Shown here in pieces: positions 7,340-13,212 of a DNA stretch of 13,212 nucleotides. The translations under genes and the position numbers were made by a program. Each line of letters starts with the position of its first letter. The first letter of the stretch is position 1. This stretch comes from CAVXYC01 sp046154735 (GTDB taxonomy: Bacteria; Chloroflexota; UBA6077; JACCZL01): NCBI GenBank assembly GCA_046154735.1, contig JBJXFJ010000030.1, positions 1-13,212 of the forward strand, given 5' to 3'. Under the pieces are notes generated by a model, which did no database searches, was not told the origin of the DNA, and worked only from the letters and a program-made list of their open reading frames with translations.

Positions 7340-7908
7340 AAGTCCGTATCACCGGGCGATTCAGGAGCACTGATTGCAGTCACCACGCGATCGTACACCT
7401 CTTTGCCGTGCCGGGCCCCTTGCAGAGGGGTAGGAAAAGGGTAGCGTGCTGACATCACGGTAGCGCGGTGGTCTTGTGCCCCGCGCTCGAGGACTCACCA
7501 AGCACCGTGTATCTGCCAGGGGGTGCGGGCATCCTCGGGCGCGGGGCACAAGACCACCGCGCTACCGGGGATGCCGCTCGCCCGGTTGATGCAGCGTTCC
7601 CGATGCACGTGCGCATGGGTGGTTCGGGGGCTTCCTGTGAGGCTGGTGCGCAGTGACGGAACGCCCCCTGCAGGCACATCCCCGGACTCCAAACTGCGGT
7701 GAATAATTCGGGTCAGCTCACACCGGGAGAGATCTGAATCGTATGAACATCGCGGCCTGAGATCTGCCCTCCCTCGGGAAACAGATCAGAGTTGCAGGCC
7801 CGTTCCGCGTCCGCCTGTCCAGCGGTGCGTGGCACGATTCAGGGGCGCAGGGCCCAAGGAGCATGCAATGATGCAGCGTGAGCGATCCGCGCTGGCGTGC
7901 CTGAGTCA
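7340..7908. other. 569-base intergenic gap with palindromes, no convincing gene
   Basis: This stretch separates the Lon-like gene start from the end of the 103-residue gene. It holds a long inverted repeat (7458-7567, listed separately), a shorter one with GCGTTCC (7594-7600) and GGAACGC (7658-7664), and a distant 15-bp pair, 7751-7765 and 7912-7926, with one mismatch, built around AGATCT. Short ORFs here are mostly generated by the palindrome. One 63-codon minus-strand ORF (7909-7718) starts in a TAATG overlap with the preceding gene's stop, but its composition looks non-coding. A promoter for the protease gene should lie at the left end; none stands out. Confidence 0.6.
7458..7567. repeat. 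long inverted repeat, 36-bp arms, 38-base loop
   Basis: Arm 7458-7493 (beginning CGGTAGCGCGGTGG) is the reverse complement of 7532-7567 with a single mismatch, T7487 opposite G7538. The loop (7494-7531) has its own small stem, GCACC (7502-7506) with GGTGC (7522-7526). In plus-strand RNA the mismatch becomes a U-G pair, so the whole stem can form. No transposase is adjacent. It could be a MITE or REP-like mobile palindrome, a decayed insertion, or a structured RNA. Confidence 0.85.
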
Positions 7909-8220
7909 TTAAGATCTCAGGTCGCGTAATACCACGGCTGGGCGTACGCCCTCGTAAAGCGCCGCTTCGCGCATGTCTACGACAAAAAGGGGGACAGCGG
8001 TGTTGAGCGATGGCGCCTGGTCAGGACTCTGCGGTGTGTCCAGAAGCTCCAAGATTCGCGAGCTTGGATGCCGGTGTACCAGTGCCAGATCTATCAGCAC
8101 GATTGGCTCAGCATACGGATACGTTCCAAACATGACATCGCGCGCTCGAACGAGATAGGCTCGTTCGACGAGCGCGGTGGCAACGCCGGAGTCACCTCCT
8201 CCTACTTCTGCCGCTAGCAT
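7909..8220 (-). CDS. hypothetical protein, 103 residues; possibly a degenerate receiver-like domain
   Basis: The family is not recognised with confidence. ATG at 8220 is preceded by GGGGAG with a 7-base spacer, supporting it as a real gene. The pattern of a hydrophobic strand, helix, then PIVLIDLALVHRHPSSRILELL (39-60) and VPLFVVDMRE (76-85) is reminiscent of a response-regulator receiver: Asp44 would take the phosphoacceptor place, but the acidic pair expected near residue 6-10 reads GGGD and the C-terminal part is short. That reading is inference only. Codons 6-10 contain AGGAGGAGGTGA, an exact anti-Shine-Dalgarno match inside the gene, with no in-frame start codon at a suitable distance after it. 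It is last in a minus-strand string behind the UspA gene and the small ORF, suggesting a stress or signalling role. Confidence 0.6.
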   Translation of the reverse strand: MLAAEVGGGDSGVATALVERAYLVRARDVMFGTYPYAEPIVLIDLALVHRHPSSRILELLDTPQSPDQAPSLNTAVPLFVVDMREAALYEGVRPAVVLRDLRS

Positions 8221-8227
8221 CGCGTTT

Positions 8228-8233
8228 CTCCCC
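8228..8233 (-). promoter_or_regulatory. ribosome binding site of the 103-residue gene
   Basis: GGGGAG on the minus strand, 7 bases before the ATG at 8220. It is the main support for this unrecognised gene and its start. Confidence 0.65.
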
Positions 8234-8247
8234 TGTGCTCGTAACTA

Positions 8248-8400
8248 TCAAGTAGGCGTTTCTGGCTCTGGTGGCTCCGGTTCAGGCTCGCCCGGCGGTG
8301 GAAAAGGTCCGGGTGAGGGTGCATCAATTTCACCTGAACCAATCCAATGATTGGTGGTGTGGGGTCCTCGTGTGTAGTGCATCTTACATTCACAATACAT
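8248..8400 (-). CDS. small ORF, 50 residues, Cys/His-rich N-terminus and Pro/Glu-rich tail
   Basis: This ORF fills the gap between the UspA stop (8422) and the next gene's ATG (8220), with spacings of 21 and 27 bases. The N-terminal half, starting MYCECKMHYTRG, holds Cys3, Cys5, His8, His14 and His18, a possible metal-binding cluster. The C-terminal half is low complexity, about residues 27-50, of the type GPFPPPGEPEPEPPEPE. No clear Shine-Dalgarno precedes ATG 8400, nor the internal ATG at 8382. It is in the same reading frame as UspA, separated from its TGA by seven codons, so it could also be a lost or readthrough C-terminal extension. No family is recognised. Biased protein-like composition and tight placement favour a real gene, without proof. 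Confidence 0.45.
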   Translation of the reverse strand: MYCECKMHYTRGPHTTNHWIGSGEIDAPSPGPFPPPGEPEPEPPEPETPT

Positions 8401-8421
8401 GATCAGCCGGCTTTCTATGCG

Positions 8422-9345
8422 TCAGAAGAGGGGTAGTGATGGGACTTTTCCTCCAGGTTCCTCGTCACCTGGAATCGGACCGCGGATCAGAATTGGTAGT
8501 TTGGCGGAACGGATCAACTGTTCCGCCACACTCCCCAGAAGCAACCGTCCAATTCCGGAGCGTCCATGGGTGGCCAGAGCAATGACATGTGCTCCAATCT
8601 CCTGAGCTACCGCGGATAGTGCAATGGCGGGCTCGCCGCGAGCGACATGCAGATTCACGTCGATGTGTCCGGAAGCAATCTCCTTCTTGACGTCGGAAAG
8701 CTCGGCCAGTGCCGCCCTGGTTTCCGCGGGGTCGTCTTCGCCTGTCTGATTTGTCCCAATGACTCGTGCTGGCGGTGGGACCAGCACTCTCACCAGAGTG
8801 ATGGTTCCTCCACGCTCACCGAGCAGGGCGAGTGCATCTGGAATCACCGAACGGGCAAGTGCCGAGCCATCAAGCGCCACGATGATCTGTAGGTGCTCGG
8901 AGCGGGGCATCTCGAATTGCGCGCCGCCTGGGAGTAGCAAGATAGGAACCGGTGATGATTCAAGCAGGGAGGCCGCCACGCTGCCCAGGACAAGTTGACT
9001 CAGTCCGCCACGGCCATGGGTGGACATAATGACCAGCCCTGCTTGGTGAATTCCAATCTCCATCAGGATTGATGGCACTGGGCGACCGTACGGCACGGCC
9101 GTGACCACTGGGGTGCAAGTGTCTCCAACCAGGCTCAGCACGTTGGCGAGATAAGCCTCGGCATCGCGTACCACGACGATCTCTTGCTCGGATGGGTCCG
9201 ATCCGGGAGGAACGTGCGCCTCGGCCGCGCGCACAAGCACGACGCGGCTGCCGAGCCTCTCGGCGATGCGCCCCGCCGCTGGCAGTGCCTTTTCCGATAG
9301 GTCGGAGCCGTCTAGTGGTACGAGCAGGGTTGTGAGCTGATTCAC
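8422..9345 (-). CDS. tandem-domain universal stress protein (UspA family)
   Basis: The 307-residue cytoplasmic protein consists of two UspA domains. Domain 1 (about 4-140) begins TTLLVPLDGSDLSEKAL and carries the nucleotide-loop STHGRGGLSQLVLGS (108-122). Domain 2 (about 152-290) begins IIVALDGSALARSVIPDAL and carries ATHGRSGIGRLLLGS (258-272). Both keep the H-G-x9-G-S part of the ATP-binding motif, with Ser or Ala in place of the first glycine, so nucleotide binding is likely. Such proteins respond to starvation, redox, oxygen or DNA stress. The start is GTG at 9345, chosen because GAGGA lies 8 bases before it on the minus strand. A GNAT acetyltransferase gene lies 172 bases upstream on the same strand. 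A perfect 13-bp tandem duplication lies in the leader. Confidence 0.95.
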   Translation of the reverse strand: MNQLTTLLVPLDGSDLSEKALPAAGRIAERLGSRVVLVRAAEAHVPPGSDPSEQEIVVVRDAEAYLANVLSLVGDTCTPVVTAVPYGRPVPSILMEIGIHQAGLVIMSTHGRGGLSQLVLGSVAASLLESSPVPILLLPGGAQFEMPRSEHLQIIVALDGSALARSVIPDALALLGERGGTITLVRVLVPPPARVIGTNQTGEDDPAETRAALAELSDVKKEIASGHIDVNLHVARGEPAIALSAVAQEIGAHVIALATHGRSGIGRLLLGSVAEQLIRSAKLPILIRGPIPGDEEPGGKVPSLPLF

Positions 9346-9358
9346 GTTAGCATTCCTC

Positions 9359-9384
9359 TATTGCCCTGACGTATTGCCCTGACG
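9359..9384. repeat. perfect tandem duplication of 13 bp in the uspA leader
   Basis: TATTGCCCTGACG occurs twice head to tail (9359-9371 and 9372-9384). On the coding strand this is CGTCAGGGCAATA twice, ending at the edge of the uspA ribosome binding site. It could be a recent slippage duplication or a paired regulator-binding site. Confidence 0.8.
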
Positions 9385-9517
9385 CCGAGTCCGGTATCGC
9401 TAAAATCTTATGTCTTGCGGACTCATTTGATCCCGCCCAACGGGGTAGGTCTGGGATAGTTCCCTTTATCTCTCACGCCAATTGGTGCATTCTGCTTGGG
9501 ATCGATGCGAGTGCAGC

Positions 9518-10054
9518 TCATGGGGGCGAATCGGCTTCTGCCGACGATCGATCGAGGCTGAGCTTGAGCTCGATCATTCCGTTTCGGGTCCGGCGCTGCT
9601 CGGGCAGCCCAAGGTCGTGAAAAAGCGATAGCGAGCGCGTGTTTGTGGCCAGAATGTTCGCAACCAACGTTGAGACGCCATCCGTGCGAGCTCGCTCCAC
9701 CAATTGTTGCACCAGGAGTGTGCCTAAGCCCCGGCCCTGCCAGGCGTCGCCCACGAGCACGGCAACTTCAGCCCGAAACGGATCGGCTTCACGGTCGAAT
9801 CGAGCGACCGCAATGATCTCGTCCGGATTCGCGGGGTCCAGGGCCACCAGTGCGACCCGTGCGACACCATCCACCTCTACGAAGTGCTGCGTCTCGATGT
9901 CACTCAGGCGGTCAACTGCGTGGAGAAAGCGCTCATAGCGCGATGTTGAAGATATTCGCTCAATCAGCCTGCGATGCGCGGCAGCGTCGGACGGCATGAT
10001 GTTACGGATCACTACAGGTGAGCCGTCATGAAGAGTCGAGAGTGTGTCATTCAC
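9518..10054 (-). CDS. GNAT-family N-acetyltransferase, protein-acetyltransferase (Pat)-like
   Basis: This 178-residue single-domain protein has the GNAT fold that transfers acetyl groups from acetyl-CoA. Motif A, VGDAWQGRGLGTLLVQQL (101-118), carries the pyrophosphate-binding Q/RxxGxG/A signature at QGRGLG (106-111); motif B is the NTRSLSLFHDLGL region (138-150). The N-terminal part, with SSTSRYERFLHAVDRLS (35-51), resembles lysine acetyltransferases of the Pat/PatZ type rather than antibiotic-modifying enzymes. The start is GTG at 10054, supported by GGGAGG 8 bases before it. Neither a cyclic-nucleotide domain nor an acyl-CoA ligase-like domain is fused. The downstream neighbour is the UspA gene, an attractive substrate candidate by analogy with mycobacteria. 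Family certain; substrate inferred. Confidence 0.9.
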   Translation of the reverse strand: MNDTLSTLHDGSPVVIRNIMPSDAAAHRRLIERISSTSRYERFLHAVDRLSDIETQHFVEVDGVARVALVALDPANPDEIIAVARFDREADPFRAEVAVLVGDAWQGRGLGTLLVQQLVERARTDGVSTLVANILATNTRSLSLFHDLGLPEQRRTRNGMIELKLSLDRSSAEADSPP

Positions 10055-10150
10055 CTGGTCAGCCTCCCAACGTTCCTGTGCGGGCTACGAGCTATGCACC
10101 CCAGGATTCACAGGGTTCCGGTGCTTCGCTGCATGGTTATCAGATTGACC

Positions 10151-10184
10151 TCTGAGCAGATACTGAATTTTGTATCTGTTCAGA
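10151..10184. repeat. AT-rich palindrome upstream of the GNAT gene, possible operator
   Basis: TCTGAGCAGATAC (10151-10163) is the inverted copy of 10172-10184 with one mismatch (G10156 opposite T10179), around the 8-base centre TGAATTTT. It lies about 100 bases upstream of the GNAT start codon, where a dimeric regulator could bind. Whether it acts as DNA operator or RNA hairpin is not decided by the sequence. Confidence 0.6.
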
Positions 10185-10201
10185 CGTCGAGGGATGAGCC
10201 A

Positions 10202-10297
10202 GGCTCGTAGTGCGGAATTTATTCCGCCGACCTCTCGCGGACACCTTGTGCCAAATTGTCGTCGAGGAACGGCGGAATGAATTCCGCACTACGAGCC
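10202..10297. repeat. inverted repeat with 28-bp arms, each arm itself palindromic
   Basis: Arm 10202-10229 is the reverse complement of 10270-10297 apart from T10220 opposite G10279, a U-G pair in plus-strand RNA. Each arm contains an internal palindrome, GCGGAAT facing ATTCCGC, so cruciform and alternative pairings are possible. The loop is 40 bases. No transposase gene is near. It looks like a small non-autonomous mobile or REP-type palindrome; the outer GTAGTGCGG resembles GTAGCGCGG in the element at 7458. Confidence 0.85.
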
Positions 10298-10314
10298 GAA
10301 GCCGCTACCCGAGT

Positions 10315-10335
10315 TCTGAACACTTACTGAATTTT
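10315..10335. repeat. direct partial copy of the 10151 palindrome half
   Basis: The 21 bases here match 10151-10171 at 18 positions, ending in the shared TACTGAATTTT. The two copies lie either side of the long inverted repeat 10202-10297, at 30 and 17 bases from its ends. They could be a divided regulatory site or remnants of a duplication. Confidence 0.6.
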
Positions 10336-10442
10336 CATCATCTTGACACGACCGAACGTGTGTTCCAGAATAACCGGGGCTGCTGAGCTCGTGATCCGGG
10401 TATTTGGCGAGTGGGTGAGCTGGCATGTTCGTGGTCATACGT

Positions 10443-10471
10443 GACCGGGCTGCTCACGTTACGGCCCGGTC
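10443..10471. terminator. stem-loop in the ppsA-GNAT gap
   Basis: GACCGGGC (10443-10450) pairs perfectly with GCCCGGTC (10464-10471) across a 13-base loop. It could contribute to transcription termination or be a fortuitous GC-rich stem; no T-run follows on either strand. Confidence 0.3.
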
Positions 10472-10557
10472 GGCCCTATCCCAACTGACCATGTTCGTGT
10501 GAACTCACGCACATGTACACCGCGGCGCAGGATGCTAGGGAGTTGCCCCGCGTTGAT

Positions 10558-10617
10558 CGGTGGAGGCGGGCTGGAAGCCCGTCGGTGCGCGCTTGGAATG
10601 GGAGCCCACCTCCACCG
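10558..10617 (-). terminator. hairpin directly after the PEP synthase stop codon
   Basis: The 15-base arms 10558-10572 and 10603-10617 (outer sequence CGGTGGAGG) are complementary except at 10567/10608, which becomes a G-U pair in the minus-strand (ppsA) transcript. An alternative inner stem, CGGGC with GCCCG (10567-10581), competes with it. It starts two bases after the stop codon, so an mRNA 3'-end structure is likely, although no U-tract is present. Confidence 0.5.
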
Positions 10618-10618
10618 G

Positions 10619-12928
10619 CTAACCACCGGACGGCTGCGCGTGCGAGCGTGCCTGCTCGAGGATGAGACGTTGTTCCGCCGCGGCGATGTTGTAGCGGGCC
10701 TGCTCGATTGCATCGGGATTCACTGAGATCGAATCGATGCCAAAGCGGACGAGCATCTCCGCGTAATCAGGATAAACCGACGGGGCCTGGCCACAGATTG
10801 ACGAGCGTAGACCGAGTTTCCCGCAGCCCGTAATAATCGCTTTGATGGTCGCTGTGACCGCGTGATCGCGTTCGTCGAACAACGAGGCGAGCGTCGCGTT
10901 GTCCCGGTCGACACCTAGGACGAGCTGGGTGAGGTCATTTGACCCGATCGACACCCCGGTGATGCCGGTTCGCGCATAAGCATCCAACCAGTGGACGACG
11001 GAAGGTACTTCCGCCATGATCCAGAGCTCAAACCCAGGCTGGTCCGTGAGCCCAGATTCGTCAATGAGCCGCTTGCACGATTGAAATTCGGAAAGCGTGC
11101 GCACAAATGGAATCATGAGATGCAGGTTTCCGTAGGACGATCTGACACGCTTCAAAACCTCGAGCTCGAGACGGAAGAGATCCGGCTCTTGGACGTAGCG
11201 AAAGGCGCCCCGGTATCCGATCATGGGATTCTCTTCGTGGGGCTCAAAACGCTCCCCTCCTTCAAGGCCGCGAAACTCATTCGTCCGAAAATCCATCGCT
11301 CGGTACACCACGGGACGTGGACTGAACGGTTGAGCAAAGCACGTGAGCTGCTCGGTCAGACGCTGAACGATGTAGTCGGCGCGGCCGTCTTCAATGAGCT
11401 TGCGAGGGTGTTTGCCATCGAGGGCATTGAGAATCATAAACTCGGCGCGTAGGAGCCCCACACCGTCCACGTGCTGCTGAGCGATGTCCTGGGCGCGTTC
11501 GGGCTCAGCGAGATTCACAAGCAGCCGCGTGGCCGTGACGAGTACACCGTTTCCGTCCCTTGCCGGCCGCGGAGGTGAGGCTTCGGTGGCGAGTATCGGC
11601 TCTGCGCCGGCGAACACAACTCCGAGTCCTCCGTCGACCGTGACAATGTCACCGTCTCGAAGTACGGAAGTCGCCTGACGGGTGCCCACGATACATGGGA
11701 GCCCCAGCTCACGGGATACGATGGCAGCGTGTGATGTCATCCCGCCGGAGTCCGTAACGATGGCCCCCGCGCGGCGCACAAACGGTACCCAGTCTGGCGA
11801 CGTCATGCCGGTCACGAGGATGTCTCCCGGACCGATTCTGTCCGTATCCGCGGTATTGATGACAATTCGAACAGCGCCGCTTACTCTGCCCGGGCTAGAA
11901 CCAATGCCACGCACGAGCTCTACTTGAGCAGCCGGCGATGCCTCGGAGATGGGTGGGGGTGTCGCGAGTTTGGTTGTCACCGGGCGGGACTGCACCAGAT
12001 ACGTTCCCCCGTCTCCTATGGCCCACTCAATATCCTGCGGGGTTCCGTAATGGGCCTCATCTTGAAGGACCAGCTTGGCGATTGACTGCAACTCATCGTC
12101 GGTAAGCACGACTTCAGTCGCACGCTCTGGTGGAAGGTCTTCGCGCATCGTAGCGCCGCTCGGATTGCGCGTGAGCATGAATGCTTTCTTACCAATTCTC
12201 CGATCCACAACTGATAGGTCACGCTTGAGGAGTACATAATGGTCTGGTTCCACCTGCCCACCCACCACGACCTCCCCCAGTCCGAACGCGGCCTCGATAA
12301 CCATGGACTCGCGATTGCCGGTGGATGGGTTGACGGAAAACGCAACGCCAGACTTGGCGGAGTTGACCATTGACTGGACGATGACGGCAATCTCTGGCTC
12401 GCGATCAAGTTGCAGTCGCTTGCGATAGAAAATCACTCGAGGGCTGAATAACGATGCCCACACGCTCCGCATTCGATCGAGCAGATCCTCGGCGCCTCGG
12501 ACATTGAGAAAGCTCCTATTCATTCCCGCGAAGGAGGCTGTCTCTGTGTCCTCAAGCGTTGCTGATGACCGAACCGCCACGAGCTGATCAGTGACTCCAG
12601 TGCGTCGCGATAATTCGCGGTACCCGTCGATCACAGCCGATTGAATGTTGGCCGGGATGCGTGCCTGAAGAATGCTGGCTTGAATAATCGCGGCCGTGCG
12701 CTCGAGAGATTCTCGATTGTTCACGTCCACAAGGGAGACCTGACGGGCTAGCTCGTCGGCGAGACCCGTCTCGATCAGAAACGACTGGTAAGCTGCCGCC
12801 ACGACGACGAATCCCGGCGGGACCGGCAATCCCGCTCGCACCATTTCGCCGAGATTCGCGCCCTTGCCGCCTGCAATGGCGACGTCCGTGCGTGTGAGCT
12901 CATCGAACCAACGGATGAATGCTGTCAT
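10619..12928 (-). CDS. ppsA: phosphoenolpyruvate synthase (pyruvate, water dikinase)
   Basis: PEP synthase converts pyruvate, ATP and water to PEP, AMP and phosphate, feeding gluconeogenesis. With the start at ATG 12928 the protein has 769 residues, within the usual range for PpsA and shorter than pyruvate phosphate dikinase. Order of domains: ATP-grasp nucleotide-binding part (about 1-320) with GGKGANLGEM near the N-terminus, VAVRSSATLEDT (117-128) and SGVAFSVNP (193-201); swivelling phosphohistidine domain (about 335-440) with His400 in GGMTSHAAIVSREL; and a C-terminal PEP/pyruvate TIM barrel (about 465-755) with NPMIGYRGAF, GSNDLTQLVLG and Cys712 in SICGQAPS. The barrel rules out a rifampicin phosphotransferase. 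ATG 12970 would add 14 polar residues; MTAFIRWFDEL is the more typical start, with GAGAG seven bases before it. Thr two residues before His is the position targeted by PSRP-type kinases. Confidence 0.94.
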   Translation of the reverse strand: MTAFIRWFDELTRTDVAIAGGKGANLGEMVRAGLPVPPGFVVVAAAYQSFLIETGLADELARQVSLVDVNNRESLERTAAIIQASILQARIPANIQSAVIDGYRELSRRTGVTDQLVAVRSSATLEDTETASFAGMNRSFLNVRGAEDLLDRMRSVWASLFSPRVIFYRKRLQLDREPEIAVIVQSMVNSAKSGVAFSVNPSTGNRESMVIEAAFGLGEVVVGGQVEPDHYVLLKRDLSVVDRRIGKKAFMLTRNPSGATMREDLPPERATEVVLTDDELQSIAKLVLQDEAHYGTPQDIEWAIGDGGTYLVQSRPVTTKLATPPPISEASPAAQVELVRGIGSSPGRVSGAVRIVINTADTDRIGPGDILVTGMTSPDWVPFVRRAGAIVTDSGGMTSHAAIVSRELGLPCIVGTRQATSVLRDGDIVTVDGGLGVVFAGAEPILATEASPPRPARDGNGVLVTATRLLVNLAEPERAQDIAQQHVDGVGLLRAEFMILNALDGKHPRKLIEDGRADYIVQRLTEQLTCFAQPFSPRPVVYRAMDFRTNEFRGLEGGERFEPHEENPMIGYRGAFRYVQEPDLFRLELEVLKRVRSSYGNLHLMIPFVRTLSEFQSCKRLIDESGLTDQPGFELWIMAEVPSVVHWLDAYARTGITGVSIGSNDLTQLVLGVDRDNATLASLFDERDHAVTATIKAIITGCGKLGLRSSICGQAPSVYPDYAEMLVRFGIDSISVNPDAIEQARYNIAAAEQRLILEQARSHAQPSGG

Positions 12929-13212
12929 TTCGGTACTCTCAGTCTGCGCTCTTGAACGACTCCGTTGCATCTCGCGGGCCCACTAGGCGAACCGGGTCTG
13001 CGGTGGGCCTGAAACCACTGTCACAGTCTGGTCGACAACCATTGCCAGTTCCGGTGTGGCGGCACCTTGCTTGACGCAGTCCGTGATCGAAGCCCTGCCG
13101 GGCATCCCCCCGCGTGATCTGAGCTCAGTCAAGATATGCCAACATCGCTTGCAGCAATGACTTCTGATTCAGCATGGCATGGCCGAAAGGGCAAGCACAT
13201 CATTCGATCGAG
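12929..13212. other. 284-base stretch upstream of ppsA, no convincing gene
   Basis: The region presumably holds the ppsA promoter and leader, but no clear -35/-10 pair was found. On the plus strand an ATG at 13136 opens a frame (MPTSLAAMTSDSAWHGRKGK...) that runs through the right edge for 25 codons without a good ribosome binding site; it might be the start of a divergent gene. On the minus strand the frames close within about 90 bases of the edge. Confidence 0.5.

Larger units (their letters stand above)
10055..10618. other. 564-base intergenic gap rich in repeats, no gene seen
   Basis: The gap lies between the end of the PEP synthase gene and the start of the GNAT gene, both on the minus strand. 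It contains an AT-rich palindrome at 10151-10184, a partial direct copy at 10315-10335, the long inverted repeat 10202-10297, a stem at 10443-10471, the hairpin behind ppsA at 10558-10617, and a 10-base direct repeat CATGTTCGTG (10424-10433 and 10490-10499). TTGACA on the plus strand (10343-10348) has only a weak -10 (AGAATA, 18 bases on) and no gene after it. Confidence 0.6.

Noticed and set aside
7458..7567. T-box riboswitch or CRISPR repeat reading of the palindromic region
   Set aside because: The T-box core motif is absent and there are no regularly spaced repeats with unique spacers.
7468..7692. Several short ORFs on both strands across the 7458-7567 palindrome
   Set aside because: They arise from the GC-rich inverted repeat itself and appear symmetrically on both strands.
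7718..7909. 63-codon minus-strand ORF starting in a TAATG overlap with the 103-residue gene
   Set aside because: The overlap is suggestive of coupling, but the protein has no regular pattern of secondary structure or recognisable motif and only GAG as a possible ribosome binding site. Conservation would be needed to rescue it.
10343..10372. TTGACA followed by AGAATA on the plus strand, considered as a promoter for a non-coding RNA
   Set aside because: The -10 match is weak, the spacing is 18, and nothing downstream on the plus strand looks like a gene or defined RNA before the antisense of ppsA.
1456..12928. Idea that ppsA supplies PEP specifically to CofC/FbiD for dehydro-F420 synthesis
   Set aside because: PEP is a general metabolite, the genes are more than 8 kb apart on opposite strands, and no shared regulation is visible.
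13136..13212. Possible start of a divergent plus-strand gene at the right edge
   Set aside because: Only 25 codons are visible, with no clear ribosome binding site and no recognisable domain; mentioned in the edge-region entry only.

Overview
The window is bacterial chromosome: dense, moderately GC-rich and mostly in operon-like strings. Coenzyme F420 genes, a COG1067-type Lon-like protease, an FNT channel, tandem-domain UspA and phosphoenolpyruvate synthase, together with intergenic gaps carrying long near-perfect palindromes, would suit a Chloroflexota (Thermomicrobia-like) or perhaps an actinobacterial-type genome. This assignment is inference; there is no rRNA or other taxonomic marker in the window.

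Layout. 1-2172 (+): the 3' part of an ABC transporter permease of the SsuC/TauC/RibX type, joined by 4-base ATGA overlaps to cofD and then cofC, two F420 biosynthesis genes. A hairpin overlaps the cofC stop codon. 2173-3803 (+): a promoter-like site and a 452-residue peptidoglycan hydrolase combining an NlpC/P60 domain, two SH3b domains and a lysozyme/transglycosylase-like domain, without a visible signal peptide. 3804-3909 is a convergent junction with mutually exclusive hairpins. 7339-3910 (-): a Lon-like protease followed by an overlapping FNT channel. 7340-7908 is a non-coding gap with a 36-bp-arm palindrome.

10054-7909 (-): a stress-type cluster read as GNAT acetyltransferase, tandem UspA protein, a 50-codon Cys/His- and Pro/Glu-rich small ORF lying in frame after the UspA stop codon, and a 103-residue protein of unknown function (possibly a degenerate receiver). 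10055-10618 is a second non-coding gap crowded with inverted and direct repeats. 12928-10619 (-): phosphoenolpyruvate synthase, followed by a hairpin. 12929-13212 has no convincing gene.

How the genes may work together. The permease-cofD-cofC coupling hints that the transporter moves something relevant to F420 or flavins. The GNAT and UspA pair recalls the mycobacterial acetyltransferase that acetylates a universal stress protein. PEP synthase and the formate/nitrite channel point to central carbon and C1/N metabolism. No CRISPR array, tRNA, rRNA, transposase or integrase was seen. The most unusual items are the transporter fused to the F420 operon, the small ORF behind UspA, and the set of intergenic palindromes whose single mismatches are all G-U-compatible.
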